Shown here: positions 10,036 to 18,441 of the stretch, in pieces
How positions within the stretch are numbered: position 1 is the stretch's first letter
Layout of the letters: every line of letters starts with the position of its first letter
Source of the DNA: an uncultured Pelagibacteraceae bacterium
Lineage (GTDB): Bacteria > Pseudomonadota > Alphaproteobacteria > Pelagibacterales > Pelagibacteraceae
Direction: 5' to 3'
DNA: 64,000 nucleotides
Assembly: GCA_902588315.1 (NCBI GenBank)
Contig: CACIOP010000001.1
Coordinates: forward strand, 62,001 to 126,000
Notes under the pieces: generated by a model
Seen by the model: only the letters and a program-made list of their open reading frames with translations
The model's database searches: none
Told to the model about the DNA's origin: nothing
Translations under genes and position numbers: made by a program

Positions 10036-11268
10036 ATGTTTGAAGATATTGATATAAAGACAATAAAAAAAGAATTAAGAAATTTTTCAAAAAATTACAT
10101 AGAAAATTTCAATAAAATAGAAAAATTTTTAAAATCTGAAATAGATGAAATTTTAACTCTTAAAAAAAAGAATAAATCTATAATTCCTGAGATAAGTTTT
10201 AATCAGATAGATCAGGAAAATATTCAAGAAATAAGCAATATTAAAAAAAGAGGCTGTGTAATTATCCGTGATGTTTTTGATGACAAAATGATACAGAATT
10301 TGAATGAGAAATTAGAGAAATACATCGATGAAAATAATTATTATGAGGATCAAAAAAAAAAATCTAATTTAGATAAATATTTTAGTGACTTACAGTCTGC
10401 AAAACCTCAAATTTATGGTCTTTATTGGTCAAGAGCACAGATTGAAATTAGACACTCGGAGCAAATGGCTAAAGTAAAAAAATGGCTAAATAATCTTTGG
10501 ATTTATGAAAACTCTGAATATAAAGTTTTTGATCCAAATAAAGAATTATCTTATGCAGATAGAGTAAGAAGAAGAGAGCCAGGGGATGATACTTTAGGAC
10601 TTTCTCCTCATTGTGATGCTGGATCAATTGAAAGATGGACCGACAGTTATTATCAAAAAATTTATAGAGATATTTTTTCTGACAACTTTGAAAAATATAA
10701 TCCATTTGATGCAAAGTATAGAGATAGAACAATAGAATTCGAGTCTCCTGCGGTTGCACATGTATTTAGAACATTTCAAGGATGGACTGCTTTAACAGAG
10801 CAAGGACCAAGTGATGGAACTTTACAATTAATACCTATTGCTAAAGGAATTGCTTATGTTTTAACCAGAGCATTACTAGATGATGTTGAAGAAAATGAAT
10901 TGTGTGGATCAAAACTTGGTAGAGCTTTATCAGTAAACAAAGATTATCATTCATTACTGTTAAAAGGTTTAGTTTCAATTCCAAAAATGAAACCAGGTGA
11001 CACTGTTTGGTGGCATCCAGACGTTGTTCATGCCGTTGAAGACAAACATTCAGGAAAAAATTATTCAAATGTTGTTTACGTTGGTGCAACACCATATTGT
11101 AAAAAAAATTTGGATTATACAGTAAAACAATCAAAAAAATTTTTAGAAGGAAAGAGTCCACCAGATTTTGCAGCTGAAGATTATGAAATTAAATATAAAG
11201 ATAGAGTTAAACTAAAAGATTTAAGCACTTTAGCTAAGAAACAATTAGCTTTAGAGGAATGGAATTAA
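10036..11268 (+). CDS. DUF1479-family Fe(II)/2-oxoglutarate oxygenase-like protein
   Basis: A 410-residue protein of the DUF1479 (YbiU-like) family, which has a double-stranded beta-helix oxygenase fold. The candidate metal triad is His192 and Asp194 in SPHCDAGS with distal His332 in VVHAVED, and downstream SNVVYVGATPYC. The N-terminal 90 residues are helical and charged. No substrate is established for the family. It is the last gene of the plus-strand run and overlaps the convergent grxC by 4 bp. Confidence 0.8.
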   Translation: MFEDIDIKTIKKELRNFSKNYIENFNKIEKFLKSEIDEILTLKKKNKSIIPEISFNQIDQENIQEISNIKKRGCVIIRDVFDDKMIQNLNEKLEKYIDENNYYEDQKKKSNLDKYFSDLQSAKPQIYGLYWSRAQIEIRHSEQMAKVKKWLNNLWIYENSEYKVFDPNKELSYADRVRRREPGDDTLGLSPHCDAGSIERWTDSYYQKIYRDIFSDNFEKYNPFDAKYRDRTIEFESPAVAHVFRTFQGWTALTEQGPSDGTLQLIPIAKGIAYVLTRALLDDVEENELCGSKLGRALSVNKDYHSLLLKGLVSIPKMKPGDTVWWHPDVVHAVEDKHSGKNYSNVVYVGATPYCKKNLDYTVKQSKKFLEGKSPPDFAAEDYEIKYKDRVKLKDLSTLAKKQLALEEWN

Positions 11269-11522
11269 TTATTTAAAAGATCTTGAAGTTTATTTTCTTT
11301 TTCTAATGCTCTTACTTCATCATAACCACCAATATGCTGGTCATCAAAAAAAATTTGTGGAATAGTTCTTTTTCCATTAGCTTTTTTAATCATTTCATCC
11401 ATTGCTCCATCAACTTTTGAAATATCAATTTCATTATAAGGCGCATTATTTCTAGCTAATAATCTTTTTGCAGCCTCACAATAATTACATAGCGGACCTG
11501 TATACATGGTAATTTTTTTCAT
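11265..11522 (-). CDS. grxC: Glutaredoxin 3
   Basis: Small thiol-disulfide oxidoreductase (85 residues) that uses glutathione to reduce protein disulfides. The active site near residues 12-15 reads CNYC instead of the common CPYC. The GSH-binding TIPQIFF cis-proline motif is near residue 55, and GGYDEVRALE follows. Its stop overlaps the DUF1479 gene. It is co-oriented with, and 3 bp downstream of, the DUF2805 gene at 11526-11822, likely forming a two-gene operon. Confidence 0.93.
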   Translation of the reverse strand: MKKITMYTGPLCNYCEAAKRLLARNNAPYNEIDISKVDGAMDEMIKKANGKRTIPQIFFDDQHIGGYDEVRALEKENKLQDLLNN

Positions 11523-11525
11523 GAA

Positions 11526-11822
11526 CTATAGATAGTCACCTTTCTTAATTTTACTAGCTATTTCTTTTCTAGAATATTCAAATTTTTTTCGATGTTTTAT
11601 ACTTTTTTGGTTTACTCTTTTTCTCCATAACCTGAAAGATGATGGTTTTAGAGATCTTCGCATAATTTTAATTACATCAGACTCTTTCTTTCCTGTTTTT
11701 TTTTCAATTTCCTCGAAAGTGATCCTATCTGCCCAGGCTGCCCAAATGATCCAATCCGGATCGTCCATTTTGGGCTCTGGATTTTTGACTCTGGTAATTG
11801 GCCTGTGACCTTTTTTTTTCAT
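11526..11822 (-). CDS. TIGR03643/DUF2805 family small basic protein
   Basis: A 98-residue, strongly basic protein with the DPDWIIWAAWADRITFEEIE core of the DUF2805 family, then KKTGKKESDVIKIMRRSL and SSFRLWRKRV. The central region looks like a helix-turn-helix, so nucleic-acid binding is possible, but no function is established. It starts at 11822 and precedes grxC by 3 bp on the same strand. The region upstream is the divergent spacer shared with the LysE gene. Confidence 0.8.
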   Translation of the reverse strand: MKKKGHRPITRVKNPEPKMDDPDWIIWAAWADRITFEEIEKKTGKKESDVIKIMRRSLKPSSFRLWRKRVNQKSIKHRKKFEYSRKEIASKIKKGDYL

Positions 11823-11885
11823 AAATCCTTTATATTTGAAAAAAATATTTAATGCATTTTTTTTAGCCTCTGATATTATGTATTA

Positions 11886-11939
11886 GATAGTCCTTCTTAG
11901 CCATCTTTAGCTCCCGGTTTTTAAGGACTATCTTTTTTT
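11886..11939 (+). terminator. Perfect 10-bp hairpin with T7 tract touching the lysE start
   Basis: GATAGTCCTT at 11886-11895 pairs perfectly with AAGGACTATC at 11923-11932 across a 27-nt loop, followed by seven T (11933-11939). The next base is the A of the LysE start codon. A TATTAT box at 11874-11879 would place a transcription start near 11886, so the whole transcript could be this hairpin. It may be a tiny terminated RNA, an attenuator for the exporter, or a terminator for a transcript starting in the spacer. It points to the plus strand only. Confidence 0.55.
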
Positions 11940-12554
11940 ATGCTCCCCCTAGATTTTATACTTTATCTACAGATAATTATTTTTTTATTTATTACACCCG
12001 GAACTCCCAGGATTGTAATTATCTCTTATTCAATGAATTATGGAGTCGGAAAATGTATATGGTCTGCTTTAGGTGATGTTACAGCAAATTTAATTCAAGC
12101 AACTTTAGTTATTTTTGTCATTGGATCTTTTTTTTCAGAGAACTCAATGATACTTAATGCGTTTAAATGGATCGGAATAATTTATTTATTATATTTAGCT
12201 TATGATATTTATAAATCTCGACCAAAAAGTATTTCAAGCGATGGAGAAATAGAAAAAAGTAACTTATCTTTTTTTAGAGATGGTTTTTTAGTTGCTGGTA
12301 CAAGTCCTAAGGCTTGGATGTTTTTTCCTTTTATTTTTCCTCAATTTATTGACTTTAATTCTAATTTAGTGGTTCAGTTTGTAATTTTAATTACAACTTA
12401 CATAGTTTTAGATTTTTTATCTTTGATTGGCTATGCAATGCTCGCACAAAAATTAATAAAGTGGATAACTGCTAATCCAAAAACAATTAATACAATTTCT
12501 GCGAGTGTTTTAGTAATTATTGCCGCAATAATTGTTGTAACTCAACAATATTAA
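11940..12554 (+). CDS. LysE/RhtB-family amino acid exporter
   Basis: A 204-residue protein with about six membrane segments. The LysE-family start IFLFITPGTPRIVIIS is near residues 14-30, and GIIYLLYLAYDIYKS closes the first half near residue 90. Family members export basic or hydroxylated amino acids. The start codon follows a terminator T-tract with no room for a Shine-Dalgarno sequence, so translation, if from here, would be leaderless or rely on read-through RNA. A later start would remove the conserved first segment. Confidence 0.83.
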   Translation: MLPLDFILYLQIIIFLFITPGTPRIVIISYSMNYGVGKCIWSALGDVTANLIQATLVIFVIGSFFSENSMILNAFKWIGIIYLLYLAYDIYKSRPKSISSDGEIEKSNLSFFRDGFLVAGTSPKAWMFFPFIFPQFIDFNSNLVVQFVILITTYIVLDFLSLIGYAMLAQKLIKWITANPKTINTISASVLVIIAAIIVVTQQY

Positions 12555-12560
12555 TTAGAT

Positions 12561-12588
12561 TTGGCCTTTATTGCCACTTGCATAAAAT
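12561..12588 (+). promoter_or_regulatory. Candidate sigma-70 promoter of the first binding-protein gene
   Basis: TTGGCC (12561-12566) and TAAAAT (12583-12588) are separated by 16 bp in the spacer between lysE and the binding-protein gene. Transcription would begin near 12595, giving a leader of about 45 nt with an AGAGGAA Shine-Dalgarno element before ATG 12641. The boxes are approximate matches in an AT-rich spacer, so this is moderate evidence only. Confidence 0.45.
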
Positions 12589-12640
12589 AAAATTTCTTTA
12601 TTTAATCATTACATAATTAATTAATTAAAGAGGAAATAAA

Positions 12641-13879
12641 ATGAGATTAAATAAAATAATTTTAAGTTTTGTTTCTGCATTAGTAATTTTATTCTCAACT
12701 TCAGTTGCATCATTTGCAAAAGTTGTTGGTGATAAAATTATTTTAGGTGCTGCAATTTCCCTAACTGGTAAATACTCATCTAATGGTGTTCATACTCAAA
12801 ATGGTTATAACATGGCCGTTGACAGAATTAACAGCATGGGTGGTGTTAAAGTTGGTGGAAAAACTTATAAGTTTGATATTATTTATTACGATGATGAGTC
12901 AAACCCTAAGAGAGCTGCACAGCTTGCAGAAAGATTAATTTCACAAGATGGTGTTGAGTTTATGCTTGGCCCTTACAGTTCTGGTTTAACTAAAGCGATT
13001 GCGCCAGTGACTGAAAAATATGGTGTTCCAATGGTTGAAGCAAATGGTGCATCTAGATCTTTGTTTACAAAAGGTTACAAATATCTATTTGCTGTATTAG
13101 CTCCAGCTAACTTATATCTTGATGTTGCTATCGAAACAGCAGTTGAGTTAAATGGTGGAAAACCAGTAAGAATTGCACAAGCGTTTGAACAAGATGCATT
13201 CTCACAGGACGTTAGATTAGGTATTTTAGATGCTGCAGAAAGAACTGGTTCTAAAATCATAATCGACGACAAATTGCCTAAAGAGCTAAATGATATGGCT
13301 GCTACTTTGGTTAAAGTAAAACAAATGAAACCAGATGTACTTGTTGTATCAGGTCACACAAAAGGTGCGTTAACTGCGATCAGACAAATTGCTGAAATGA
13401 AAGTTGATGTTCCTATGTTGGCTATGACTCACTGTGATGCTGCTAAGCTATCTAAACAGCATGGTAAGAACTCACAGTACGCTCTTTGTGCTTCTCAATG
13501 GCACAAGTCACTAACTTATAAAGATGATTTCTTTAAAGATGGTATGACTTATGCTGCAGACTTTGAGAAAGAGTTTGGATATGATCCACCTTACCAATCT
13601 GCTGAATCTTCAGCTGCTTTATTGGTATTCAAAGATGCATTTGAAAGAGCAAATTCTTTTGATCAAAAGAAAGTAAGAGATGCTCTTGCAGCTACGAATA
13701 TGCAAACATTCTATGGAAATATTAAATTTGCACCTGGTGGTCAGAACGTTGACAAACCAATGGTACTTTTCCAAGTAATGTGTGATGCTTCAGGAAGTTG
13801 TGAAAACAAAGTTGTTGCTCCATTAAAATGGGCATCAGCTAAGTTGATACATCCAATTCCTAAGTGGTCAGAAAGATAA
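12641..13879 (+). CDS. Branched-chain amino acid/amide-type ABC transporter substrate-binding protein (system 1)
   Basis: Periplasmic binding protein of the LivJ/AmiC type, 412 residues. A signal peptide covers about residues 1-27 ending ASFAK. The mature start KIILGAAISLTGKYSS and the LGPYSSGLTKAIAPV and YQSAESSAALLVFKDA motifs are typical of the Leu/Ile/Val-binding superfamily. A strong terminator follows at 13891-13921, then the matching permeases and ATPases (13944-17423). The ligand could be a branched-chain, aromatic or amide solute. Preceded by an AGAGGAA ribosome-binding site. Confidence 0.88.
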   Translation: MRLNKIILSFVSALVILFSTSVASFAKVVGDKIILGAAISLTGKYSSNGVHTQNGYNMAVDRINSMGGVKVGGKTYKFDIIYYDDESNPKRAAQLAERLISQDGVEFMLGPYSSGLTKAIAPVTEKYGVPMVEANGASRSLFTKGYKYLFAVLAPANLYLDVAIETAVELNGGKPVRIAQAFEQDAFSQDVRLGILDAAERTGSKIIIDDKLPKELNDMAATLVKVKQMKPDVLVVSGHTKGALTAIRQIAEMKVDVPMLAMTHCDAAKLSKQHGKNSQYALCASQWHKSLTYKDDFFKDGMTYAADFEKEFGYDPPYQSAESSAALLVFKDAFERANSFDQKKVRDALAATNMQTFYGNIKFAPGGQNVDKPMVLFQVMCDASGSCENKVVAPLKWASAKLIHPIPKWSER

Positions 13880-13890
13880 AATAAAATACT

Positions 13891-13921
13891 AAAGCCCCCT
13901 AGTCATAGGGGGCTTTTTTTT
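13891..13921 (+). terminator. Intrinsic terminator between binding-protein and permease genes (system 1)
   Basis: GCCCCCT (13894-13900) pairs with AGGGGGC (13907-13913) around a 6-nt loop. AAA precedes and eight T follow (13914-13921), so the stem can extend by A-T pairs. It lies 14 bp after the binding-protein stop and 22 bp before the permease ATG. Partial read-through would give much more binding protein than permease. Confidence 0.9.
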
Positions 13922-13943
13922 ATATAACCCAAAAATACTTTTT

Positions 13944-14837
13944 ATGGATTTTCTTGTATTTCAATATCCTATGATAACTCTTCAAGCTTGCTTGGATGGT
14001 ATTTTGCTAGGAGTTTTGTTTGCATTGATTGCATATGGAATGGCACTTCAATGGGGTGTGATGAATATAATTAACATTGCACAAGGAGATCTTGTAATTT
14101 TAGGAGGATACATTGCATACTTTATGTATCTCTATGGTATTCATCCAGCATGGGGAGTTATTGTTGCGCCAGTAATAATGTACTTTGTTGGTATAGCGAT
14201 TTACAAACTCGTAATTAATAAAGTAGTAGATAGAGATCTATTTATCTCTATTTTAGCTACTTTTGGAATAAGTATTCTTTTCATGCAATTAATGAATTTT
14301 GCATTTGGTGCAGACGTTGTACTTGCAAATTCTGGTTATGGAACAACTATGTTGTTTGATAATAATGTTGTGTTACCAAATTCAAAGATATTTTCAGCGT
14401 TTATTAGCATTGTATTTGCAGTTTGTTTGGTTATTTATATGAAAAAATCAAAGCTAGGACGTGCAATTAGAGCTACAGCTCAAAATGCAAGAGCTGCAAA
14501 GATTTTAGGTGTCGATACAGAAAAAGTTTATGCCGCAACATTTGGAATAAATGCTGCTCTTTGTGGTGTTGCTGGTGCTTTGATATCTATAACTTTCACA
14601 ATTCATCCTTACATGGGATTGCCTTACACAATTAGATCTTTCATGATTGTAATTGTTGCAGGATTAGGAAACTTACCTGGAGTAGCAATGTCGGGAATGG
14701 GATTAGGAGTATTTGAAGAATTTGCAGATTATATACTGGGTACAGAATTTAGAATTGGTTCAGTATTTTTATTATTAGTATTAATCCTGGTTTATAGAAG
14801 GTTTAAACTTTCAAGAAAAAGAGAATATTTAAAGTAA
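13944..14837 (+). CDS. Liv-type ABC transporter permease, LivH family (system 1)
   Basis: Inner-membrane permease of 297 residues with about eight hydrophobic segments. The family signature MNIINIAQGDLVILGGYIA lies near residues 38-57, and the cytoplasmic coupling region GRAIRATAQNARAAKILGVD near residue 173. It is the first permease after the terminator of the binding-protein gene and precedes the LivM-type gene by 14 bp. No good Shine-Dalgarno element is visible upstream of ATG 13944. Confidence 0.92.
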   Translation: MDFLVFQYPMITLQACLDGILLGVLFALIAYGMALQWGVMNIINIAQGDLVILGGYIAYFMYLYGIHPAWGVIVAPVIMYFVGIAIYKLVINKVVDRDLFISILATFGISILFMQLMNFAFGADVVLANSGYGTTMLFDNNVVLPNSKIFSAFISIVFAVCLVIYMKKSKLGRAIRATAQNARAAKILGVDTEKVYAATFGINAALCGVAGALISITFTIHPYMGLPYTIRSFMIVIVAGLGNLPGVAMSGMGLGVFEEFADYILGTEFRIGSVFLLLVLILVYRRFKLSRKREYLK

Positions 14838-14851
14838 GATTGAGATGAAAA

Positions 14852-15901
14852 ATGAATAAGAATTTTATTTTATATGCAGTAATATTAATATTTGGATTAG
14901 CTGCCCCTTTTTTATTTCCAGCATTTAAAGTTCAGCTATCAATCCTTTGTGTTTTAATAGTTCTTGCTACTACTTGGAACATCCAAGGTGGGGAGATGGG
15001 CTATAATTCATTTGGAAATATATTATTTTATGGATTAGGAATGTACCTATGCGCTTCTGTTCAAGTTGGAATGTTTTTTCCATTAGCTGAATGGACTGAG
15101 AGTGGAGGGGAAAAAACATTTGTTCATACTCCAACACAGTTTTTTCAAGGTATGGCAGTTGGACTAGTCGTAGCTGCTTTAGTTCCAACTATTGTAGCTG
15201 GTTTGATAGGATATTCTATTCTTGGACTTAGAGGACATTATTTTGCAATTTGTACATTAGGTTTAGGTGTAGCTGCGGGTGAAATTTCTGGTGGAATAGA
15301 AATTATTGGAGCAGGTCAAGGCTTTACTACACCACCTTTTCCAAATGTTGGTAGCTTAGAAGCAAGAGGGGAGTTTTTCTATTTTTTAAGCTTCTTCACA
15401 TTAGTGCTCACATTCATTGCCGTTCGTTCAATCTATTCTACAAGATTTAAATTAATACTTAACGCTATTAGAGATAATGAGGATAAAGCTGAAGCAATGG
15501 GTATTGAAACAATGAAGTATAAAATTATTGGTTGGATGATCTCAGCTTTCTTTTGTGGATTGGCAGGAGGAATAATGGGTGGCTTGGTTGGATACATTGA
15601 TTCAACAGATGTTGCATTTGACGGAAGAGAGATGGGAGTATTTATGGTACTGATGGCAATACTTGGAGGTAAAGGAACTCTTTGGGGCCCAATTATTGGT
15701 GCAACTATATTTCACATTTTTAAAGAAGGCTTTTGGACATTCTTTTTGGGTTGGCAGTATGTTGCTCTAGGAGTTTTGATTGTTGTGATTGTAATTTATT
15801 TCCCAGAAGGAATTATGGGATGGCTAAGAGAAAAATATCCAGAGCGATTTGGTGAAGTAGTTGATGAAAAAGATCGTAAGGCACAGGTAGAACTTAAATG
15901 A
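14852..15901 (+). CDS. Liv-type ABC transporter permease, LivM family (system 1)
   Basis: Second permease of the system, 349 residues, polytopic. The LivM features are NIQGGEMGYNSFGNILFYGL near residues 44-63, RGHYFAICTLGLG near residue 127 and the ATPase-coupling loop AIRDNEDKAEAMGIETMKYK near residue 207. The C-terminus is the usual GIMGWLREKYPERFG. It overlaps the ATP-binding gene by 4 bp (ATGA), consistent with a coupled operon. Confidence 0.92.
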   Translation: MNKNFILYAVILIFGLAAPFLFPAFKVQLSILCVLIVLATTWNIQGGEMGYNSFGNILFYGLGMYLCASVQVGMFFPLAEWTESGGEKTFVHTPTQFFQGMAVGLVVAALVPTIVAGLIGYSILGLRGHYFAICTLGLGVAAGEISGGIEIIGAGQGFTTPPFPNVGSLEARGEFFYFLSFFTLVLTFIAVRSIYSTRFKLILNAIRDNEDKAEAMGIETMKYKIIGWMISAFFCGLAGGIMGGLVGYIDSTDVAFDGREMGVFMVLMAILGGKGTLWGPIIGATIFHIFKEGFWTFFLGWQYVALGVLIVVIVIYFPEGIMGWLREKYPERFGEVVDEKDRKAQVELK

Positions 15902-16638
15902 GCATTTTAGAAGTTAGCAATGTAAGTAAATCATTTGGTGGTGTTAAAGCTAACGTTGACATTTCAATGAGTGTTGAAAAAGGGAAGATTGTTGGACTAA
16001 TTGGACCAAACGGTTCAGGCAAAACTACATTATTTAATTCGATTGTAGGAACTTACCCAATAGATAATGGATCTATTAAATTTAATGGAAAAGAAGTTTC
16101 AGAATTACCAGTTCCAGTAATTGCTAAGTTAGGATTATTGAGAACTTTTCAGCAAACAAGAATTTATGGAAAGCTTAATTGCATAGAAAATATGCTCATT
16201 AGTCACAAAGGTAGTGATGCAAATTTAATGAAAATATTTTCTAAAATTCCAAAAGAATTAACTGAAAAAGCAGAAAATCTATTAAATTTTGTAGGATTAT
16301 ATCAAAAAAGAAAGCTAAGAGCAGGTGATCTATCATTTGGCCAGCAAAAATTATTAGAACTCGCAATGGCATTGATGAATGAACCAGAGATGTTACTGCT
16401 AGATGAGCCTACAGCTGGAATTAATCCAACTTTAATAAATGGTATTATTGATAGATTAATTAAAGTAAATCAAGATTTTGGAATAACACTTTTAGTGATT
16501 GAGCATAACATGAGAGTGATTATGCAATTAGCAGAAAATATTTTTTGTTTAGCTCATGGTAAAATGTTGGCTAATGGATCACCAGATGAAATTAAAAATG
16601 ATAAACGTGTCATTGATGCGTATTTAGGAGCACAATAA
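15898..16638 (+). CDS. Liv-type ABC transporter ATP-binding protein, LivG family (system 1)
   Basis: Cytoplasmic ATPase of 246 residues. Walker A is GPNGSGKTT at residues 36-44. The signature reads LSFGQQKLLE near residue 144 rather than LSGGQ, a common LivG variant. Walker B is LLLDEPTAG near residue 165 and the switch histidine is in VIEHNMRV. It starts inside the livM stop (4-bp overlap) and its own stop shares one base with the next ATPase start. Confidence 0.93.
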   Translation: MSILEVSNVSKSFGGVKANVDISMSVEKGKIVGLIGPNGSGKTTLFNSIVGTYPIDNGSIKFNGKEVSELPVPVIAKLGLLRTFQQTRIYGKLNCIENMLISHKGSDANLMKIFSKIPKELTEKAENLLNFVGLYQKRKLRAGDLSFGQQKLLELAMALMNEPEMLLLDEPTAGINPTLINGIIDRLIKVNQDFGITLLVIEHNMRVIMQLAENIFCLAHGKMLANGSPDEIKNDKRVIDAYLGAQ

Positions 16639-17423
16639 TGGCTAACCAATATGAAGTATTAGGAAAAGCTCCGACACCAGATGATTTAAAAAAATTGTCT
16701 CCAAACGAAGTCCATTTAACTATTAAAAATTTAAATGCAGGTTATGGAAAAATGGAAATTTTACATAACTTTGATTTATTCGTGAATAAAGCTCAGTCTT
16801 TATGTTTAATTGGACCTAATGGTGCAGGTAAATCTACAATTCTTCATTCAATATATGGTTTTACAAATATTTTTTCTGGTCAAATTGAACTTGAAGGAAA
16901 AGAAATTACAAATCTTACCCCAGCAGAAAAGTTAAAGTCAGTTGGTATAGCTTATATATTGCAGGATAACTCAGTATTTCCAGATATGACAGTAGAAGAA
17001 AATTTATTAATGGGAGGATACATAAAAGAAAAAACAGATGAGTCATATGAAGAGGCTGAAAGAATTTTTGAAAAGTATGAAAGGTTAAGAAATAGAAGAA
17101 ACCAACCAGCAAAAGTTTTATCTGGTGGGGAGAGAAGATTGCTAGAAATATCTAGAGCATTAGTTATGAAACCTTCAGTACTTTTAGTAGACGAACCGTC
17201 AATTGGACTTGAACCCAGATATATTGAGATGGTTTTTGAAATATTAAGAGATCTTCAAGAAAATGAAAAAAAAACAATCATTCTAGTAGAGCAAAATGCC
17301 AAAAAAGGATTGGAGTTTGCAGATATAGGATACGTTTTAGTATCTGGGCAAACTGCAATTGCAGGTAAAGGAGACGATTTACTTCAAAATCCTGATGTTG
17401 GTAGACTGTTCCTAGGTGGATAA
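16638..17423 (+). CDS. Liv-type ABC transporter ATP-binding protein, LivF family (system 1)
   Basis: Second ATPase of the importer, 261 residues. Walker A GPNGAGKST is near residue 58, the signature LSGGERRLLE near 160, Walker B VLLVDEPSIGL near 182 and the switch region LVEQNAKKGL follows. Compared with typical LivF it carries about 27 extra N-terminal residues before the NLNAGYGKMEIL start. No better start is seen, and the ATG overlaps the LivG-type stop (TAATG). It overlaps azlC by one base. Confidence 0.92.
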   Translation: MANQYEVLGKAPTPDDLKKLSPNEVHLTIKNLNAGYGKMEILHNFDLFVNKAQSLCLIGPNGAGKSTILHSIYGFTNIFSGQIELEGKEITNLTPAEKLKSVGIAYILQDNSVFPDMTVEENLLMGGYIKEKTDESYEEAERIFEKYERLRNRRNQPAKVLSGGERRLLEISRALVMKPSVLLVDEPSIGLEPRYIEMVFEILRDLQENEKKTIILVEQNAKKGLEFADIGYVLVSGQTAIAGKGDDLLQNPDVGRLFLGG

Positions 17424-18067
17424 TGATTAATAAAAATTTTTTCTTTAAAGGATATAGATCTATTTTTACTCATGATAGTCCAGCTATAGCTCTTACTTGT
17501 TGTTTTATAGCAATTGGTGCTCTCTTTAAAAATTTAGGTTTTAATATTCAAGAAAGTATTTTTTCAACTGTTTTAACTTATGCTTTACCAGGTTCATTGG
17601 TAATGGCAGAGTCAATGTTGATTGGAGCATCTTTATTAAATATTTTTCTAGCAGTTTGGTTTGTAAATGCTCGACTTTATCCAATGGCTGTATCTTTATT
17701 TCCATTAATGATGCACAAATCTCAACCTAAGTGGAAGTATTACTTTTCTTGTCATTTTATTGCTGTTTCAGCGTGGTTAATCATGAAAAGCAATTATAAG
17801 AAAATTCCAAAAGAATATAGGATTGATTATTGGATTGGAATTGGAAGTGCAACAGTAAGTGTGTCTGTTATTGGAACATTTATAGGTTTTTATTTTTCAG
17901 AATTCATGAATAAAGATATGATGATTGGATTGGCAATTCTTAATCCAGTGTATTTTTTATGCATGATGGTTGGAGCATCTAAAACTATACAAGTTACATT
18001 ATCTGTCTTACTTGGAATAATTTTAGGACCAATTATTTATTTTCACCTGAGTGGTCAATTTTGTTAG
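17423..18067 (+). CDS. azlC: AzlC-family branched-chain amino acid exporter subunit, apparently frameshifted near its end
   Basis: Large subunit of the AzlCD exporter of branched-chain amino acids. The frame gives 214 residues with the AzlC features HDSPAIALTCCFIAIGALF near residue 13, PGSLVMAESM near 55 and LYPMAVSLFPLM near 84. The last seven residues (HLSGQFC) do not fit the family. Shifting frame by one base at the T4 run 18040-18043 continues as SPEWSILLAGVIGGTIAYLA through to a TAA at 18121-18123, the expected AzlC ending. So this is a one-base deletion, a sequencing error or a slip site. It begins one base inside the LivF-type stop. Confidence 0.85.
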   Translation: MINKNFFFKGYRSIFTHDSPAIALTCCFIAIGALFKNLGFNIQESIFSTVLTYALPGSLVMAESMLIGASLLNIFLAVWFVNARLYPMAVSLFPLMMHKSQPKWKYYFSCHFIAVSAWLIMKSNYKKIPKEYRIDYWIGIGSATVSVSVIGTFIGFYFSEFMNKDMMIGLAILNPVYFLCMMVGASKTIQVTLSVLLGIILGPIIYFHLSGQFC

Positions 18068-18123
18068 CAGGTGTAATCGGTGGAACTATAGCCTATTTAG
18101 CTGGAGAGTATAATGTCAGCTAA
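18041..18123 (+). other. azlC: Out-of-frame 3' end of azlC
   Basis: Read in the frame of base 18043, this stretch encodes 26 residues beginning SPEWSILLAG and ending at TAA 18121-18123. It matches the usual AzlC C-terminal membrane segment and overlaps the azlD start (18113) by 11 bp, the normal azlCD arrangement. The zero frame stops at TAG 18065-18067. The tail is therefore recognisably conserved but detached from the body of the gene. Confidence 0.8.
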
Positions 18124-18436
18124 TATCGTTTATGCAATTTTAGTTACATCTCTTGCTACATTTTTATCTAGATTTTTAGGTGCTCTTACCTCTCAAGGTA
18201 TTAAGGAAACATCAAAACTTTTTAAGTGGTTTAATTGTTTAGCCTATGCAACTTTAGCAGCATTAATAGCAAGAACTATAATTTTTCCTGCTGGTGTGTT
18301 AATAGAAGCTAGTTATTACAGTAGATCAATTGTTGTATTTTTATCCTTGTTTGTTTTTTTTATTTCTAGGAAAAACTTTGTTTATCCTACAATTTTCTCA
18401 GCTATTTGTATGGCAATAATTAATAATTATATCTGA
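18113..18436 (+). CDS. azlD: AzlD-family exporter small subunit
   Basis: A 107-residue protein with about four hydrophobic segments, the usual size of AzlD. The conserved start VTSLATFLSRFLGAL near residues 11-25 and the FKWFNCLAYATLAALIAR segment fit the family. It pairs with AzlC to export branched-chain amino acids. It would overlap azlC by 11 bp if the azlC frame were restored. Location right after a Liv-type importer suggests control of internal branched-chain amino acid levels. Confidence 0.85.
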   Translation: MSANIVYAILVTSLATFLSRFLGALTSQGIKETSKLFKWFNCLAYATLAALIARTIIFPAGVLIEASYYSRSIVVFLSLFVFFISRKNFVYPTIFSAICMAIINNYI

Positions 18437-18441
18437 TTAAA

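Noticed and set aside
10469-11161. Antisense open frames across the DUF1479 gene
   Set aside because: Compositionally biased shadow frames opposite a well supported gene with an intact iron triad.
12617-12628. TTAATTAATTAA palindrome before binding-protein gene 1
   Set aside because: Simple repeated TTAA words are expected by chance in such AT-rich spacers; not listed as an operator.
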